From assembly GCA_020161695.1 (NCBI GenBank), contig JAIUOO010000030.1, positions 1-40,821 of the forward strand: DNA of 40,821 nt, in the 5' to 3' direction. This DNA is from Pseudomonadota bacterium. GTDB lineage: Bacteria; Pseudomonadota; Alphaproteobacteria; Rhizobiales; Phreatobacteraceae. Of this stretch, positions 8,423 through 16,029 are shown piece after piece (position 1 is the stretch's first letter; the number at the start of each line of letters is the position of its first letter). The position numbers and the translations under genes are program-made. The notes beneath the pieces are model-generated. The model worked only from the letters and a program-made list of their open reading frames with translations, was not told where the DNA came from and did not search any database.

Positions 8423-8806
8423 ATGACCAAGACTCTTCTCGTCTTCCTTGGCTCCGGAATTGGCGGCGCGGCGCGCTACGGCGTCAATGTCTGGTCGCTG
8501 AAGGCGTTCGGGCCGCATTTCCCTGCGGGCACCTTCATCGTCAACATCGCGGGTGGGCTCGCCATGGGTCTGCTCGCAGGGTGGCTGGCCTTTCGCGCGC
8601 AGTTGCCATGGAGCCAGGAACTGCGGCTATTCCTCACCACAGGCCTTCTCGGCGGCTTCACTACCTTCTCGGCCTTCTCGCTCGATGCGATCGTGCTCTA
8701 CGAGCGGGGTGACCTTGGCCTCGCGGCGCTCTATGTGGTGGCTTCGGTGATCCTGTCGGTCGCAGCGCTTGCGATCGGCCTTGCCGTTGTCAGGAGCTTC
8801 TCATGA
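8423..8806 (+). CDS. crcB: CrcB/FluC fluoride channel
   Basis: 127 residues with four hydrophobic segments, the usual size. Family hallmarks are GSGIGGAARYGV at the start, FPAGTFIVNIAGG (with the conserved Asn in helix 2) and LLGGFTTFSAFSLDA (the Phe- and Thr/Ser-rich helix 3 that lines the pore). FluC proteins form dual-topology dimers that let fluoride leave the cytoplasm. A TTG two codons upstream (8417) is a possible alternative start, but ATG at 8423 fits the family. The stop overlaps the start of the pseudouridine synthase (ATGA at 8803-8806). No fluoride riboswitch is visible in the 46 bp before the gene. Confidence 0.94.
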   Translation: MTKTLLVFLGSGIGGAARYGVNVWSLKAFGPHFPAGTFIVNIAGGLAMGLLAGWLAFRAQLPWSQELRLFLTTGLLGGFTTFSAFSLDAIVLYERGDLGLAALYVVASVILSVAALAIGLAVVRSFS

Positions 8807-10299
8807 AGGGCAGGGGCAAGCCGCCGGGCCGCGGCGGTGGTGCAGGCAAGGGACCGCAGGGGCGGGGACCGGGCGCGCCGCGCCCGCCGGGCAAGCGTCC
8901 GGCCGGCGGGTCGAAGCCGCCGCGCGCGCGCAGCCGGGCTCCGGCCGACCGTGATGAGCCCGCCGACGAGCGTGGACGGAAGACCCCGCGTCCGGCCACG
9001 GGCCGCCGCCGCGACGACGCCCGGCCGTTCGGCAAGCCGGCTCCGCACCGGGGCGAGGACCGCCGCTCGCTGGAGCGTGTGCGGCGCGTGCCGCAGCGGG
9101 AACCGGAATTCCGCTCGTTCGACGATGCCCCGCGTCGTGGCCGGGACGACGACTGGGATGCGGATGATCGCGGCTGGTCGCCGGAGGACGATCTCGACAT
9201 CGCCGCCATCGAGGAGCCCCGCGACGAACCTCGCCGCGACGAACCTCGCCGACCCGCGCCGACCGGTCCGACGCGCGCGGAGCTCAAGGCCGCCGCCACG
9301 GCGACACTGCAGACCGGCGTCCAGACCCTGACGGTGACGGCTGACGAGGCCGACATGCGTGTCGACCGCTTCCTCGCCGCGCGCTTTCCGCAGCTGTCGT
9401 TCAGCTACATCCAGCGCATCGTCCGCAAAGGCGAACTGCGGGTGAACGGCCGCCGCGTCGAGACCAAGGACCGGCTGGAGCCGGGGCAGGCGGTGCGCGT
9501 GCCGCCGCTGAAGCTCGACCAGGCGAGGCCGATCTCGGCCAAGGTCGGAGAGGACATTGCGGGGTTCCTCGCTTCCATCACGCTCTACGAGGACAAGGAC
9601 GTTCTGGTTCTGTCGAAGCCAGCCGGCCTTGCCGTGCAGGGCGGTTCCGGCACCAAGAAGCACCTCGACGGCATGCTAGCCGTGCTGACCGACGAGGAGG
9701 GCCAGCGGCCGCGCCTCGTCCACCGGCTCGACAAGGACACGTCCGGCTGCCTGCTGGTGGCGAAGACGCGTTTCGCCGCGGCGGCGCTCGCCAAGACCTT
9801 CCGCTCGCGCGCGGCGCGCAAGATCTACTGGGCCGTGGTGGCCGGCGTGCCGAAGCCGCGGCAGGGCCGCGTCTCCACCTATCTCGCCAAGGAGGAGCGC
9901 GAGGACGAGAGCTTCATGCGGATCGCCAAGCATGGCGAACGGGGCGCGAGCCATGCGGTCAGTTATTACGCCGTCATCGACACGATGGCGCAGAAACTGT
10001 CCTGGCTGTCGATGAAGCCGGTCACGGGGCGCACCCACCAGCTCCGCGTCCATGCGGCGGAGGTCGGCAATCCGATCATCGGCGACCCCAAATATTTCGA
10101 CGTCGAGAACTGGGAGATTCCCGGCGGCATTCAGCACAAGCTGCATCTGCACGCCCGCCGCATCGTCGTGCCGCATCCGCGCGGCAAGGGCACGATCGAC
10201 ATTTCCGCGCCGCTGCCGCCGCATATGGAGCAGACCTTCAACCTGCTCGGCTGGGACGTGTCGCGCTACGATCCCATCGTCGAGGCGCCGGAGGAGTGA
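8803..10299 (+). CDS. RluC/RluD-family 23S rRNA pseudouridine synthase with long basic N-terminal extension
   Basis: 498 residues in three parts. Residues 1 to about 180 are low-complexity, rich in Arg, Gly, Pro and Asp, and probably disordered. An S4 RNA-binding domain follows at about 185-240 (MRVDRFLAARFP, RKGELRVNGRRV). The catalytic domain carries HRLDKDTSG with nucleophile Asp310 and later GRTHQLRVHA. Typical RluC or RluD proteins are 310-330 residues, so the extension is the main oddity. The enzyme isomerises specific uridines in 23S rRNA; which ones cannot be told. Its ATG overlaps the crcB stop, and its TGA overlaps the start of the next small ORF. Confidence 0.9.
   Translation: MKGRGKPPGRGGGAGKGPQGRGPGAPRPPGKRPAGGSKPPRARSRAPADRDEPADERGRKTPRPATGRRRDDARPFGKPAPHRGEDRRSLERVRRVPQREPEFRSFDDAPRRGRDDDWDADDRGWSPEDDLDIAAIEEPRDEPRRDEPRRPAPTGPTRAELKAAATATLQTGVQTLTVTADEADMRVDRFLAARFPQLSFSYIQRIVRKGELRVNGRRVETKDRLEPGQAVRVPPLKLDQARPISAKVGEDIAGFLASITLYEDKDVLVLSKPAGLAVQGGSGTKKHLDGMLAVLTDEEGQRPRLVHRLDKDTSGCLLVAKTRFAAAALAKTFRSRAARKIYWAVVAGVPKPRQGRVSTYLAKEEREDESFMRIAKHGERGASHAVSYYAVIDTMAQKLSWLSMKPVTGRTHQLRVHAAEVGNPIIGDPKYFDVENWEIPGGIQHKLHLHARRIVVPHPRGKGTIDISAPLPPHMEQTFNLLGWDVSRYDPIVEAPEE
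9221..9250 (+). repeat. Perfect 15-bp tandem duplication inside the pseudouridine synthase extension
   Basis: GCGACGAACCTCGCC occurs at 9221-9235 and again at 9236-9250 with no mismatch. It encodes a repeated RDEPR unit and keeps the frame, so it lengthens the disordered arm by five residues. An exact copy suggests recent slippage. Confidence 0.85.
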
Positions 10300-10538
10300 T
10301 GTCGCTGACCGGCTGGATCTACGTCACGGCCGCGGCGCTGGCCGCCATCCTCGCGGGGATCGTCATGATCACCCGCCGGGTGATCCGGACCGTGCCGGGG
10401 CAGGCGGTCGATTCCCGCGCCATGACCGAGCTCGTGGCCGAGTTGCGCCGTGCCAACGACCTCGCCGAACGGCGGCTGGCGGCGCTTGAGGGGCGCGTCG
10501 AGGCCCTGGAGCGCAAGACTGGCCACAATCCCGGCTGA
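10299..10538 (+). CDS. Small membrane protein with coiled-coil tail (unknown function)
   Basis: 79 residues from the ATG at 10299, which shares bases with the upstream TGA (TGATG); a GTG at 10296 is an alternative. One hydrophobic segment covers about residues 5-25 (TGWIYVTAAALAAILAGIVM), followed by a basic ITRRVIR and a charged helix with coiled-coil spacing (ELVAELRRANDLAERRLAALEGRVEALER). The layout resembles PspB, the phage-shock membrane sensor, but the sequence is not a clear match. Tight overlap with the pseudouridine synthase implies coexpression. Function is unknown. Confidence 0.65.
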   Translation: MSLTGWIYVTAAALAAILAGIVMITRRVIRTVPGQAVDSRAMTELVAELRRANDLAERRLAALEGRVEALERKTGHNPG

Positions 10539-10612
10539 AGGCCCGGTTCAGCGATCGTTCAGCGCGGGAAGTCGCATCTGTCTCCATTGGAACAGCCATT
10601 CAGGAGCACAGG

Positions 10613-10984
10613 ATGAAACGCTTCGCCCTCGCATGTGCCGCAGCCCTTCTCGCCGCCGCGCCCTTCGCGGTCCCGGCTTCGGCCCAGCCCTATGGCGGTC
10701 CGCCGCCCGGCTATTACGGCGGTGGCCCCGGCTTCGGTCCGGGCCCCGGGTTCCGCCGCGGCAATCCCGACCTGCGCGCCAATCGCTTTGCCTGCCGTCA
10801 GGAGGCGCTGGCCCGCGGCTATCGCCGCCCGTTCGTGCGCGGCGCGGTGGTCGATTGCCTGCGCGCCCGCCGGCCGGACCTCGCGCGGATCGTCGAATGC
10901 CGCCAGAGCGCCCGCGCCCAGGGCTACATCCCGCGCACGCCGCCGTTCCGCATGGCGGTCAGGGCCTGCCGCTTCGGCGCTTGA
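10613..10984 (+). CDS. Small secreted Cys- and Arg-rich protein (unknown function)
   Basis: 123 residues with a clear signal peptide (MKRFALACAAALLAAAPFAVPASA), then a Gly/Pro/Tyr-rich linker at about 25-48 and a compact, basic C-terminal domain. That domain has four cysteines in ACRQEA, VDCLRA, VECRQS and ACRFGA, evenly enough placed to suggest two disulfides in the periplasm. AGGAGCACAGG before the ATG gives a ribosome binding site. A terminator follows at 11007-11037, so the gene is probably a separate unit. No family is recognised. Confidence 0.75.
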   Translation: MKRFALACAAALLAAAPFAVPASAQPYGGPPPGYYGGGPGFGPGPGFRRGNPDLRANRFACRQEALARGYRRPFVRGAVVDCLRARRPDLARIVECRQSARAQGYIPRTPPFRMAVRACRFGA

Positions 10985-11006
10985 GTTCCAGTCGATCATG
11001 ACCCAG

Positions 11007-11037
11007 AAGGCGCTTCGGACATCCGGAGCGCCTTTCT
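11007..11037 (+). terminator. Intrinsic terminator after the secreted protein gene
   Basis: AAGGCGCTTCGG (11007-11018) pairs with CCGGAGCGCCTT (11023-11034) through 12 positions including one G-T, with loop ACAT and the run TTTCT. It ends 1 bp before the GTG start of the HAD gene at 11039. Confidence 0.75.
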
Positions 11038-11038
11038 C

Positions 11039-11710
11039 GTGAAGCTCGTCATCTTCGATTGCGACGGCACGCTGGTCGACAGCCAGCACATGATCGTCGC
11101 CGCCATGAACGGCGCGTTTTCGGCACTCGGCCGGCCGGCCCCGGCGCGCGAGGCGACGCTGTCCATCGTCGGACTGTCGCTGGTCGAGGCGCTGTCGACG
11201 CTGACCGCGCCCGACGATCCCGACGTTCCCGCGCTGATCGAGGGCTACAAGAACGCCTTTCATGCCCTGCGCGCCGATCCGAACCACACCGAGCCGCTCT
11301 ACGAGGGCGCGCGCGAGGCGGTGGAGTGGCTGGCGGCGCGGGACGTCGCGCTCGGCATCGCCACGGGCAAGTCGCAGCGCGGCGTGCGAATTGTGCTTGG
11401 CCATCACGGCCTCTACGACCGGTTCGCCACGATCCAGACGGCCGATGACGCGCCGTCCAAGCCGCATCCGGCGATGATCGAACAGGCGATGGCGGCGGTC
11501 GGTGCGCGTGCGGGCGATACGGTGATGATCGGCGACACCACCTACGACATCGACATGGCGCATGCGGCGGGCGTCGCCGCCATCGGCGTATCGTGGGGCT
11601 ACCACCCCGCCGATGCGCTGGCGCGGCTGAAGCCCCATGCGATGCTCACCCGCTATGCCGAACTGCCGGCGGCGCTCGAAAGCCTCTGGCGCGCGGGCGC
11701 GGCGGTTTGA
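11039..11710 (+). CDS. HAD-superfamily phosphatase, phosphoglycolate-phosphatase-like
   Basis: 223 residues opening MKLVIFDCDGTLVDS, the HAD motif I with nucleophile Asp7 and acid/base Asp9. Motif II is in GIATGKS, motif III Lys in SKPHPAMI, and motif IV in MIGDTTYDIDMA. The helical cap lies between motif I and motif II (C1 type), as in Gph and related sugar phosphatases. The substrate is not predictable. The start is GTG; the frame is closed by TGA at 10982-10984 and no ATG precedes the DCDGT motif. The start sits immediately beyond the U-tract of the preceding terminator, leaving no room for a leader unless transcription reads through. Confidence 0.88.
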   Translation: MKLVIFDCDGTLVDSQHMIVAAMNGAFSALGRPAPAREATLSIVGLSLVEALSTLTAPDDPDVPALIEGYKNAFHALRADPNHTEPLYEGAREAVEWLAARDVALGIATGKSQRGVRIVLGHHGLYDRFATIQTADDAPSKPHPAMIEQAMAAVGARAGDTVMIGDTTYDIDMAHAAGVAAIGVSWGYHPADALARLKPHAMLTRYAELPAALESLWRAGAAV

Positions 11711-11734
11711 AAACCGCGCCGCGAGCCTTTACAT

Positions 11735-11779
11735 CGCGGCCATGAGCAAAGCGATGCCGCGGCCATGAGCAAATCGATG
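11735..11779 (+). repeat. 23-bp tandem duplication over the ATP12 start codon
   Basis: CGCGGCCATGAGCAAA followed by GCGATG (11735-11756) recurs as CGCGGCCATGAGCAAA followed by TCGATG (11758-11779), offset 23 bp with one mismatch. Because 23 is not a multiple of three, the first ATG is out of frame with the gene. Confidence 0.85.
11742..11768 (+). CDS. Eight-codon upstream ORF coupled to the ATP12 gene
   Basis: ATG at 11742 opens MSKAMPRP and stops at TGA 11766-11768, overlapping the ATP12 start at 11765 as ATGA. It is the first copy of a 23-bp tandem duplication of the ATP12 start region. A TTGAAA (11707-11712), 17 bp, TACATC (11730-11735) arrangement would place transcription at about this ATG. 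It may be only duplication debris, or a coupling leader peptide. Confidence 0.35.
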   Translation: MSKAMPRP

Positions 11780-12556
11780 TTCGACGACTGGTTCGCCAAG
11801 AACCAGCAGGATCCGGCGGCCTACGATCCGATTGCGACGGCGCGGGTTGCGGCCAAGCCGGTCTTTCCGAAGCGCTTCTACACGCAGGCGAGCGCGGGCG
11901 AAGGCGATGGTGGCTGGCGCCTGCTGCTCGACGGCCGCCCGGCGAAGACGCCCGGCCGCAATGCGCTGGCCTTCCCGACCCAGGCGCTCGGCGAGGCCGT
12001 CGCGGACGAGTGGAACGCGCAGGCCGAGTTCATCGATCCGCGCCGCATGCCGATCACCCGCATCGCCAATTCGATCATCGACGGCGTTGCGCCAGACCCC
12101 GGGCCGGTGGCCGACGACATCGTCAAATATGCCGGCACGGACCTCGTCTGCTACCGCGCCGACGGGCCGCAGACCCTTGTCGACCGGCAGGCGGCGCTGT
12201 GGGATCCGGTCCTCGCCTGGGCGCGCGACGAGCTTGGCGCGCGGCTGATCCTCTCCGAAGGCGTCATGCACGTGACCCAGCCGGACGCGGCCATCGAGGC
12301 GCTGCGCCGGGCGCTGCCGGCCGGCGACGGCTGGCGGATCGGCGCGACGCATGTCGTCACGACGCTGACGGGCTCGGCGCTCATCGCCATCGCCCTGCTG
12401 CACGGCCGCCTGACGCCCGGCGAGGCATGGGCGGCTGCCCATGTCGACGAGGATTTCCAGGTGTCGCAATGGGGCGAAGACGAGGAGGCCGCCGAGCGGC
12501 GGGCGATGCGCCTTACCGAAATGACGGCGGCGGCAAAGGTCCTCGCCTGTCTGTGA
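11765..12556 (+). CDS. ATP12-family F1-ATPase assembly chaperone
   Basis: 263 residues. The ATP12 signature is present: FPKRFYTQA, LLLDGRPAKTPGRN, VADEWNAQAEFIDPRRMPITRIANS and DLVCYRADGPQTLVDRQ. Its alphaproteobacterial and mitochondrial homologues bind the F1 alpha subunit and help build the alpha-beta hexamer of ATP synthase. The usual start motif FDDWF is intact. The ATG at 11765 is the second copy of a tandem duplication and lacks a Shine-Dalgarno sequence, so translation may depend on the overlapping 8-codon ORF or on readthrough from the HAD gene. The next gene starts 74 bp downstream. Confidence 0.92.
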   Translation: MSKSMFDDWFAKNQQDPAAYDPIATARVAAKPVFPKRFYTQASAGEGDGGWRLLLDGRPAKTPGRNALAFPTQALGEAVADEWNAQAEFIDPRRMPITRIANSIIDGVAPDPGPVADDIVKYAGTDLVCYRADGPQTLVDRQAALWDPVLAWARDELGARLILSEGVMHVTQPDAAIEALRRALPAGDGWRIGATHVVTTLTGSALIAIALLHGRLTPGEAWAAAHVDEDFQVSQWGEDEEAAERRAMRLTEMTAAAKVLACL

Positions 12557-12630
12557 CAAGCCGGCGAAACATGAAAAAGGCATCTGGTGGATCCAGATTG
12601 CCGGCGTAACGTGCCGCGCCGGAGACAGCC

Positions 12631-13572
12631 ATGAAGGTTACCCTCGATCTCGCCAAGCTCGTGGAGCAGGGCCGCCTGACGCAAGCCGAGGCCGACAGGC
12701 TGAAGGGCTTCGCCGCGGAGGGCACCGGTTCGCTGGCGCTGAACATCCTTATCGGCTTCGGCGTGGTGGCCGTGGCGCTCGGCGTCATGGGATTGGTGCC
12801 GCAGCCGGCGGTGGCCGTCGTCCTCGGCGGCATGATGGCGGCGGTCGGCCTCGGCTTCATCCTCAAGGGCGAGCAGACCTGGGCGATCCTCGCCAATATC
12901 TGCCTGCTGGCCGGTTCGCTGATGCTGGCGGCCGGCGTCATGTTCATGACCAAGGGTTCGGTTCTGGCGCTCATGACGGTCACCGCCGTCTTTGTCGCCG
13001 GTGGCATCGCGGCGCGGTCGGGCCTCCTCGTCGCGCTGGCGGTGCTCGCCTTGTCGGCGGCCATCGGCGCGCGGACCGGCTACATGCGCGCCACCTATTT
13101 TCTGGGCATCGAACAGCCGTTCATGACGGTGGTGCTGTTCTCGGCCCTCGCCATCGCGGCCTACCATGCGTCGAAACTGCTCAAGGCCGACCATTCCCGC
13201 CTCGCCATCACGGCGGCGCGCACCTCGCTGCTCCTCGTCAATTTCGGCTTCTGGATCGGCTCGCTCTGGGGCGACCGCCTCACCTGGTTTGTCGATCGGG
13301 CCAGCACCAGCCGCTACGCGCCGGTCATTCCGGCCTGGACCTTCTCGATCCTCTGGGCCGTCGCCATCGTCGGCGCGGGACTATGGGCGGCGCGCGCCAA
13401 CCGGCCGTGGGTTCTGAATCTCGCGGCGGTGTTCGGCGCGATCCATTTCTATACGCAGTGGTTCGAGAAACTCGGCCCCAATCCGTTCTCGGTGCTGGTC
13501 GCGGGCGTACTGACGCTCGGCCTCGCCGTCGGCATCTGGAAATACAACCAGGGCAAGACGATCCCGGCGTGA
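12631..13572 (+). CDS. DUF2157-domain multi-pass membrane protein
   Basis: 313 residues. A short soluble N-terminus (KLVEQGRLTQAEADRLKGFA) is followed by about ten hydrophobic segments. This arrangement, a DNA-binding-like mini-helix region then many membrane spans starting LNILIGFGVVAVALGVMGL, is that of DUF2157 proteins. No biochemical role is established for the family to my knowledge. GGAGACAGCC before the ATG is a good ribosome binding site. It ends 6 bp from the oppositely oriented PIN toxin gene with no hairpin between them, so the two transcripts may run into each other. Confidence 0.8.
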   Translation: MKVTLDLAKLVEQGRLTQAEADRLKGFAAEGTGSLALNILIGFGVVAVALGVMGLVPQPAVAVVLGGMMAAVGLGFILKGEQTWAILANICLLAGSLMLAAGVMFMTKGSVLALMTVTAVFVAGGIAARSGLLVALAVLALSAAIGARTGYMRATYFLGIEQPFMTVVLFSALAIAAYHASKLLKADHSRLAITAARTSLLLVNFGFWIGSLWGDRLTWFVDRASTSRYAPVIPAWTFSILWAVAIVGAGLWAARANRPWVLNLAAVFGAIHFYTQWFEKLGPNPFSVLVAGVLTLGLAVGIWKYNQGKTIPA

Positions 13573-13578
13573 CTCAGC

Positions 13579-13989
13579 TTAGAGCACGAGTTCGACGCCA
13601 TCCTTGCGAGCTGCGGAAGCAAGGCTGGCATCAAGCGTTGCAAGCGGCAGCCTGCGCCGCTGTGCGAGCTCGAGAAAAGCGGCGTCGTAGACAGTGAGTC
13701 CGTGACGCTCGGCAAGCGACAGGCTGGCGGTCCAAACGACATCTTCAGATAGCGCATCAGCGGTAATTCTGAGCCGGTGAAGGCGCGCGAGGGCATCGTC
13801 CCGGTACTTCGCATCGATTCGCTTCCGTCGAACCGCCATCTGCATTCCGTTGGCGATCTCATAGAACCAGAGGCTGGGCACGATCGCACCGAGAATGGCG
13901 GCGCGGGTCATGGCGGCGGTCATCGCTTCGCCAGCCTCTTCGTCGAGCAACCATGCCAACACGGCCGAACTATCGAGGACGAGATTCAC
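13579..13989 (-). CDS. PIN-domain ribonuclease toxin (VapC family)
   Basis: 136 residues opening MNLVLDSSAVLAWLLDEE. The PIN acidic residues are in place: Asp6, Glu44 in WFYEIANG, Asp102 in LTVYDAAFLELA and Asp120 in LATLDASLA. VapC toxins are Mg-dependent RNases that cut tRNA or rRNA. The ATG at 13989 overlaps the antitoxin stop (ATGA at 13986-13989), so toxin follows antitoxin with coupled translation. All catalytic residues remain, so it is probably active. The pair lies between two conserved housekeeping genes, consistent with an inserted module. Confidence 0.9.
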   Translation of the reverse strand: MNLVLDSSAVLAWLLDEEAGEAMTAAMTRAAILGAIVPSLWFYEIANGMQMAVRRKRIDAKYRDDALARLHRLRITADALSEDVVWTASLSLAERHGLTVYDAAFLELAQRRRLPLATLDASLASAARKDGVELVL

Positions 13990-14228
13990 TCGCGACCCTC
14001 GTCGATGAGTTCCCGAACCGTCAGACCGCCAAGGCTGACCCCCCTCCGCATCTCGATCAGATCTTCCAGGGCTTGTTTGGCGCGCTGCCGGTCTTCCATC
14101 GTGTGCTCAGCGACCAGACGCGCGACGGGTTTGCCCCGCCGGGTAATCACCACCTCTTCTCCTCGTTCGACCAGATCGAGGAGGCTCCCGAGAGTGTTCT
14201 TCGCCTCGAATGCGCCGATGAAACGCAT
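13986..14228 (-). CDS. Phd/YefM-type antitoxin of the PIN toxin pair
   Basis: 80 residues from the ATG at 14228 (MRFIGAFEAKNTLGSLLDLV). The Phd/YefM fold motif is clear, with EEVVITRRGKPVARLV at residues 25-40. The acidic C-terminal part (DLIEMRRGVSLGGLTVRELIDEGRE, read in pieces) would wrap the toxin. A GGAGG at 14237-14241 lies 8 bp from this ATG but only 2 bp from the alternative ATG at 14234, which decides the start. Such antitoxins usually repress their own promoter; a short dyad at 14255-14267 is a candidate operator. Pairing a Phd-type antitoxin with a VapC toxin is common. Confidence 0.88.
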   Translation of the reverse strand: MRFIGAFEAKNTLGSLLDLVERGEEVVITRRGKPVARLVAEHTMEDRQRAKQALEDLIEMRRGVSLGGLTVRELIDEGRE

Positions 14229-14254
14229 GGTCATGGCCTCCGATCGAGTTAACC

Positions 14255-14267
14255 AGCTTAGTAAGCT
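14255..14267. promoter_or_regulatory. Candidate operator of the toxin-antitoxin pair
   Basis: AGCTT-AGT-AAGCT is a perfect 5-bp inverted repeat 27 bp upstream of the antitoxin start, in the promoter position and in locally AT-rich sequence. Binding by the antitoxin complex is inferred from how such pairs usually behave. Confidence 0.35.
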
Positions 14268-14393
14268 AGTCCTCCCCCATCGCTGCCGCAAGGTTGCGCA
14301 TCCGCCGTCAGTCTCATTGGTTGGCCCGCGCCTTGCGTGCTATTCGCACGGCTTGGCTCGATACGAGGGGCGGGGACTTCCCCGGCGACATTC

Positions 14394-15926
14394 ATGAAGG
14401 ACGTGCTCGAACGGCTGGAAGACCGCCGCGCTGAAGCCCGCCTCGGCGGCGGCGAGAAGCGCATCGCGGCCCAGCACGCCCGCGGCAAGCTGACCGCGCG
14501 CGAGCGCATCGAGCTGCTGGTCGACAAGGGCTCGTTCGAGGAGTTCGACATGTTCGTGCAGCACCGCTGCGCGGATTTCGGCATGGAGAAGTCGCATATC
14601 CCCGGCGACGGCGTCGTCACCGGCTGGGGTACGGTCAACGGGCGCACCGTTTTCGTCTTCTCCAAGGACTTCACGGTGTTCGGCGGTTCGCTGTCCGGCG
14701 CTCATGCCGCCAAGATCACCAAGATCCAGGATATGGCGCTGAAGGCGCGCGCGCCGGTCATCGGCTTGTTCGACGCCGGCGGCGCCCGAATCCAGGAAGG
14801 TGTCGATGCACTCGGTGGTTACGGCGAGGTCTTCAAGCGAAATGTGATCGCATCGGGCGTCATTCCGCAGATTTCGCTGATCATGGGACCCTGCGCCGGC
14901 GGCGACGTCTATTCGCCGGCCATGACCGATTTCATCTTCATGGTGAAGGACACGAGCTACATGTTCGTGACCGGTCCGGACGTCGTGAAGACGGTTACCA
15001 ACGAGGTCGTCACGGCCGAGGAACTGGGTGGCGCCTCCGTCCACGCGGTGAAGTCGTCGGTCGCCGACGGAGCCTACGAGAACGACCTCGAGGCGCTGCT
15101 GCAGATGCGCCGGCTGATCGATTTCCTCCCCTCCAACAACATGGAGGGGCCGCCGGAAATCCCGTCCTTCGACCAGCCCGACCGCATCGACATGTCGCTG
15201 GACACGCTGGTTCCGGACAATCCGAACAAGCCCTACGACATCAAGGAACTGATCCTGAAGACGGTCGACGAGGGCGACTTCTTCGAGATCCAGCCGAAAT
15301 TCGCCGGCAACATCGTCATTGGCTTCGCGCGGCTGGAAGGCCGCTCGGTCGGTATCGTCGCCAACCAGCCGATGGTTCTGGCCGGCGTGCTCGACTCGGA
15401 TGCGAGCCGGAAGGCGGCCCGTTTCGTGCGCTTCTGCGACGCTTTCGGCATTCCGATCGTCACCTTTGTCGACGTTCCCGGCTTCCTTCCCGGGACGGCG
15501 CAGGAATATGGCGGCCTGATCAAGCACGGCGCCAAGCTGCTCTTCGCCTATTCCCAGTGCACTGTGCCCCTCGTCACCGTCATCACGCGCAAGGCCTTCG
15601 GCGGCGCCTATGACGTCATGGCGTCCAAGCATATCGGCGGCGACGTCAATTATGCCTGGCCCTCGGCGCAGATCGCGGTGATGGGCGCGAAGGGCGCGGT
15701 CGAGATCATCTTCCGGGCCGACATGAACGACCCCGGCAAGATCGCGGCGCGCACGAAGGAATACGAGGAGCGCTTTCTGTCGCCCTTCGTCGCGGCCGAG
15801 CGCGGCTATATCGACGAGGTCATCATGCCGCACTCGACCCGTCGGCGCGTGGCCCGGGCGCTGGCGCTGCTGCGCAACAAGGCCAGCGAAACGCCCTGGA
15901 AGAAGCACGACAACATTCCGCTGTGA
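14394..15926 (+). CDS. pccB: Propionyl-CoA carboxylase beta subunit (carboxyltransferase)
   Basis: 510 residues, the normal PccB length. The carboxyltransferase halves are evident: GKLTARERIELLVDKGSFEE, FSKDFTVFGGSLSG, FDAGGARIQEG and PCAGGDVYSPA in the N-half, then FVDVPGFLPGTAQE, RKAFGGAYDVMASKH and MGAKGAVEIIFR in the C-half. The enzyme moves the carboxyl group from biotin to propionyl-CoA to make methylmalonyl-CoA. The ATG at 14394 is chosen because conserved sequence begins there. The biotin-carrying alpha subunit gene is not in this window. An acetyl-CoA-preferring acyl-CoA carboxylase cannot be fully excluded, but the length and motifs favour PccB. Confidence 0.93.
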   Translation: MKDVLERLEDRRAEARLGGGEKRIAAQHARGKLTARERIELLVDKGSFEEFDMFVQHRCADFGMEKSHIPGDGVVTGWGTVNGRTVFVFSKDFTVFGGSLSGAHAAKITKIQDMALKARAPVIGLFDAGGARIQEGVDALGGYGEVFKRNVIASGVIPQISLIMGPCAGGDVYSPAMTDFIFMVKDTSYMFVTGPDVVKTVTNEVVTAEELGGASVHAVKSSVADGAYENDLEALLQMRRLIDFLPSNNMEGPPEIPSFDQPDRIDMSLDTLVPDNPNKPYDIKELILKTVDEGDFFEIQPKFAGNIVIGFARLEGRSVGIVANQPMVLAGVLDSDASRKAARFVRFCDAFGIPIVTFVDVPGFLPGTAQEYGGLIKHGAKLLFAYSQCTVPLVTVITRKAFGGAYDVMASKHIGGDVNYAWPSAQIAVMGAKGAVEIIFRADMNDPGKIAARTKEYEERFLSPFVAAERGYIDEVIMPHSTRRRVARALALLRNKASETPWKKHDNIPL

Positions 15927-16029
15927 GCGAATGCGACCTGTCGCCGCCGAAGGAAGGCCTTGGCCCCTGGCGGCCTCCGGTGCCATGATCCCTGCCGGCG
16001 TCTGATCTCCGTCAAGGACGCCGTGGCAG

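Noticed and set aside
12560..12605. Hairpin ATCTGG / CCAGAT after the ATP12 gene, flanked by GCCGGC
   Set aside because: A 6-bp stem with no T-run; too weak to call a terminator.
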